Origin: Symbiodinium natans
Taxonomy: Eukaryota > Sar > Dinophyceae > Suessiales > Symbiodiniaceae
Length of the DNA: 33,828 nucleotides
Assembly (NCBI GenBank): GCA_905221605.1
Contig: CAJNDS010001119.1
Span: 1 to 33,828, forward strand
Direction: 5' to 3'
Position numbers and translations under genes: made by a program. The notes beneath the pieces were generated by a model. That model saw nothing but the letters and a program-made list of their open reading frames with translations, did no database searches and had not been told where the DNA came from. Shown here piece after piece: positions 32,341 to 33,828 of this stretch; the stretch's first letter is position 1, and every line of letters begins with the position of its first letter.

Positions 32341-32946
32341 TTGGCTTATATTTGTTTGGTTCATTCACTCCAAGGCTTATGTTTGTTGTCTGAGGTTCCA
32401 TCGTTTAGAGTTTTAGGGTTTGTAAGCTCATTCTATGTGTGGCACATGTAAAGGAGGGGTTGGTTGCGTTTATTCGTGCTTCACCTTTCGTGGTGCTGTC
32501 CTTGCCTTACTCTGCTTTGCGAAAGCATGAATGAAAAACACGCCAGATGGTTGCAAGTGGGCGGCGGGCTATTCCTGATTAACTTTTCATCCTGCGACGG
32601 CCTCGGCACCAAAGGCGGTGGTAGCCCCGTGAGCTTCGCGCGCGCTGGGGACGATGCGGGATGAATCGGGAGAACTGGCAGTTGGTCACTGGGTGAGAAG
32701 CCGCATGATCCGTGGAAGCTTGTATGGTCCTCTTTCCTAGCAGTGCCCTTTGGGAAGTCCTCTCATGGCCTGAGCGCCCATTGGGAGAGGATTTCATGGC
32801 CGCGTCTAGGATCGAGAGTGCCCTCCGTGGCCGCCCATACTCGCCGAAGCGGTGAAGGTGATTAAGTCCCAGGGCGAGTGGGCCGAGTTTTCTTTTCAGG
32901 GGTAGACCCGCCACCACTCTCTGCTTCCAGGCCTTCAGATTTTCAT
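32341..32946. other. Unassigned stretch, no gene recognised
   Basis: About 600 bp of unique DNA. Short frames on both strands overlap (plus 32464-32664, minus 32950-32579), neither with motifs. Confidence 0.4.
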
Positions 32947-33410
32947 TCATGTTGTTGTGTGTTGTTGTGTGTTGTTGTGTGTTGTTGTGTGTTGTTGTGT
33001 GTTGTTGTGTGTTGTTGTGTGTTGTTGTGTGTTGTTGTGTGTTGTTGTGTGTTGTTGTGTGTTGTTGTGTGTTGTTGTGTGTTGTGTGTGTGTGTGTTGT
33101 TGTGTGTGTTGTTGTGTATGTTGTTGTGTGTGTTGTTGTGTGCTGTTGTGTGTTGTTGTGTGTTGTTGTGTGTTGTTGTGTGTTGTTGTGTGTTGCTGTG
33201 TGTTGTTGTGTGTTGTTGTGTGTTGTTGTGTGTTGTTGTGTGTTGTTGTGTGTTGTTGTGTGTTGTTGTGTGTTGTTGTGTGTTGTTGTGTGTTGTTGTG
33301 TGTTGTTGTGTGTTGTTGTGTGTTGTTGTGTGTTGTTGTGTGTTGTTGTGTGTTGTTGTGTGTTGTTGTGTGTTGTTGTGCGTTGTTGTGTGTTGTTGTG
33401 TGTTGTTGTG
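32947..33410. repeat. 10-bp satellite (GTTGTTGTGT)n
   Basis: About 45 units of GTTGTTGTGT with rare changes (GTTGCTGTGT near 33193, GTGCGTTGTT near 33379). The long Cys/Val ORF over it is an artefact of the repeat. Confidence 0.95.
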
Positions 33411-33828
33411 TTGCTGTGCGTTGTGTTGTGTTGTGTGTTGTTTTGTTGCTGTGCGTTGTGTTGTGTGTTGTGTTGTGTGTTGTTGTGTTGTGTGTTGTGT
33501 GTTGTTGTGTTGTGTGTTGTGTGTTGTTCTGTGTTGTTGTGTTGTGAGCTGTGTGTTGTTGTGTTGTGTGTCGTGTGGTGTGTTGTGTGTCGTGTGGTGT
33601 GTTGTGTGTCGTGGGGTGTGTTGTGTGTCGTGGGGTGTGTTGTGTGTCGTGGGGTGTGTGTTGTGTGTGTGTGTGTGTGTGTGTCTGTGTCTGTGGTGGT
33701 GTGTTGTGTCTGTGGTGGTGTGTTGTGTCTGTGGTGGTGTGTTGTGTCTGTGGTGGTGTGTTATGTCTGTGTGTGTGTGTGTGTGCGTGTGTGTGCGTGT
33801 GTGTGCGTGTGTGTGTGTGTGTGTGTGT
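33411..33828. repeat. TG-rich satellites ending in (TG)n
   Basis: Successive short arrays of TTGTGTTGTGTG type, GTGTCGTG(T/G)GGTGTGTTGT units (about 33566-33660), CTGTGGTGGTGTGTTGTGT units (about 33686-33765) and finally (TG)n with TGCG interruptions to the window end. Confidence 0.95.

Noticed and set aside
19161-32946. tRNA, 5S rRNA or spliced-leader RNA genes
   Set aside because: Scanned for GGTTCGA-type arms and a full-length spliced leader; only isolated partial words were seen.
32957-33547. 196-codon Cys/Val ORF
   Set aside because: Translation of the GTTGTTGTGT satellite; no coding character.

Overview
The window looks like nuclear DNA of a dinoflagellate, most likely a symbiodiniacean or a relative. 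This rests on four observations. Many interstitial arrays of the TTTAGGG telomere heptamer occur in both orientations. Coding islands are GC-rich and sit in repeat-rich, poorly coding flanks. There is a tyrosine-recombinase retroelement of the kind I remember from Symbiodinium genomes. A few short matches to the 3' end of the dinoflagellate spliced leader (TTTTGGCTCAAG) are present. The taxon is an inference from recall, not from a search.

Layout. 1-1062: a 22-bp satellite, a telomere-type array and a degenerate ~20-bp satellite. 1269-10251: a Ty1/copia retrotransposon on the plus strand. It has a primer-binding site matching initiator tRNA-Met, gag, a zinc knuckle plus protease in the +1 frame, an unrecognised accessory module broken over several frames, and a 1369-codon integrase-RT-RNase H frame with every catalytic residue intact. 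No matching 3' LTR was found. 10252-12682: no convincing gene, but several small hairpin repeats. 12683-17744: a second, different element. It consists of a tyrosine recombinase, an array of six covarying hairpins, a gag-like protein with a C-terminal Cys/His finger, and a 550-residue protein with an HxD...H...R signature of 2OG-Fe(II) oxygenases. The gag-like and oxygenase-like frames are the same frame, separated by one UGA in the context UGA-CUAG, a known readthrough motif. No reverse transcriptase is visible in this element. 17745-19160: a higher-order repeat with GCGACTTG words and AAAACCC/GGGTTTT palindromes. 19778-32340: about 30 interstitial telomere-like arrays of both polarities, including one head-to-head (TTTAGGG)n(CCCTAAA)n junction, with short exon-like islands between them. 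32947-33828: a (GTTGTTGTGT)n satellite grading into (TG)n.

How the parts work together. The copia genes encode the usual capsid, protease, integrase and RT/RNase H set, primed by tRNA-iMet. In the second element the recombinase would integrate DNA. The gag-like protein would package nucleic acid. The oxygenase-like domain, made only as a readthrough extension, might modify nucleic acid or protein; this last point is inference. The right half of the window reads as subtelomere-like or telomere-seeded intergenic DNA with gene debris and perhaps one small two-exon gene.
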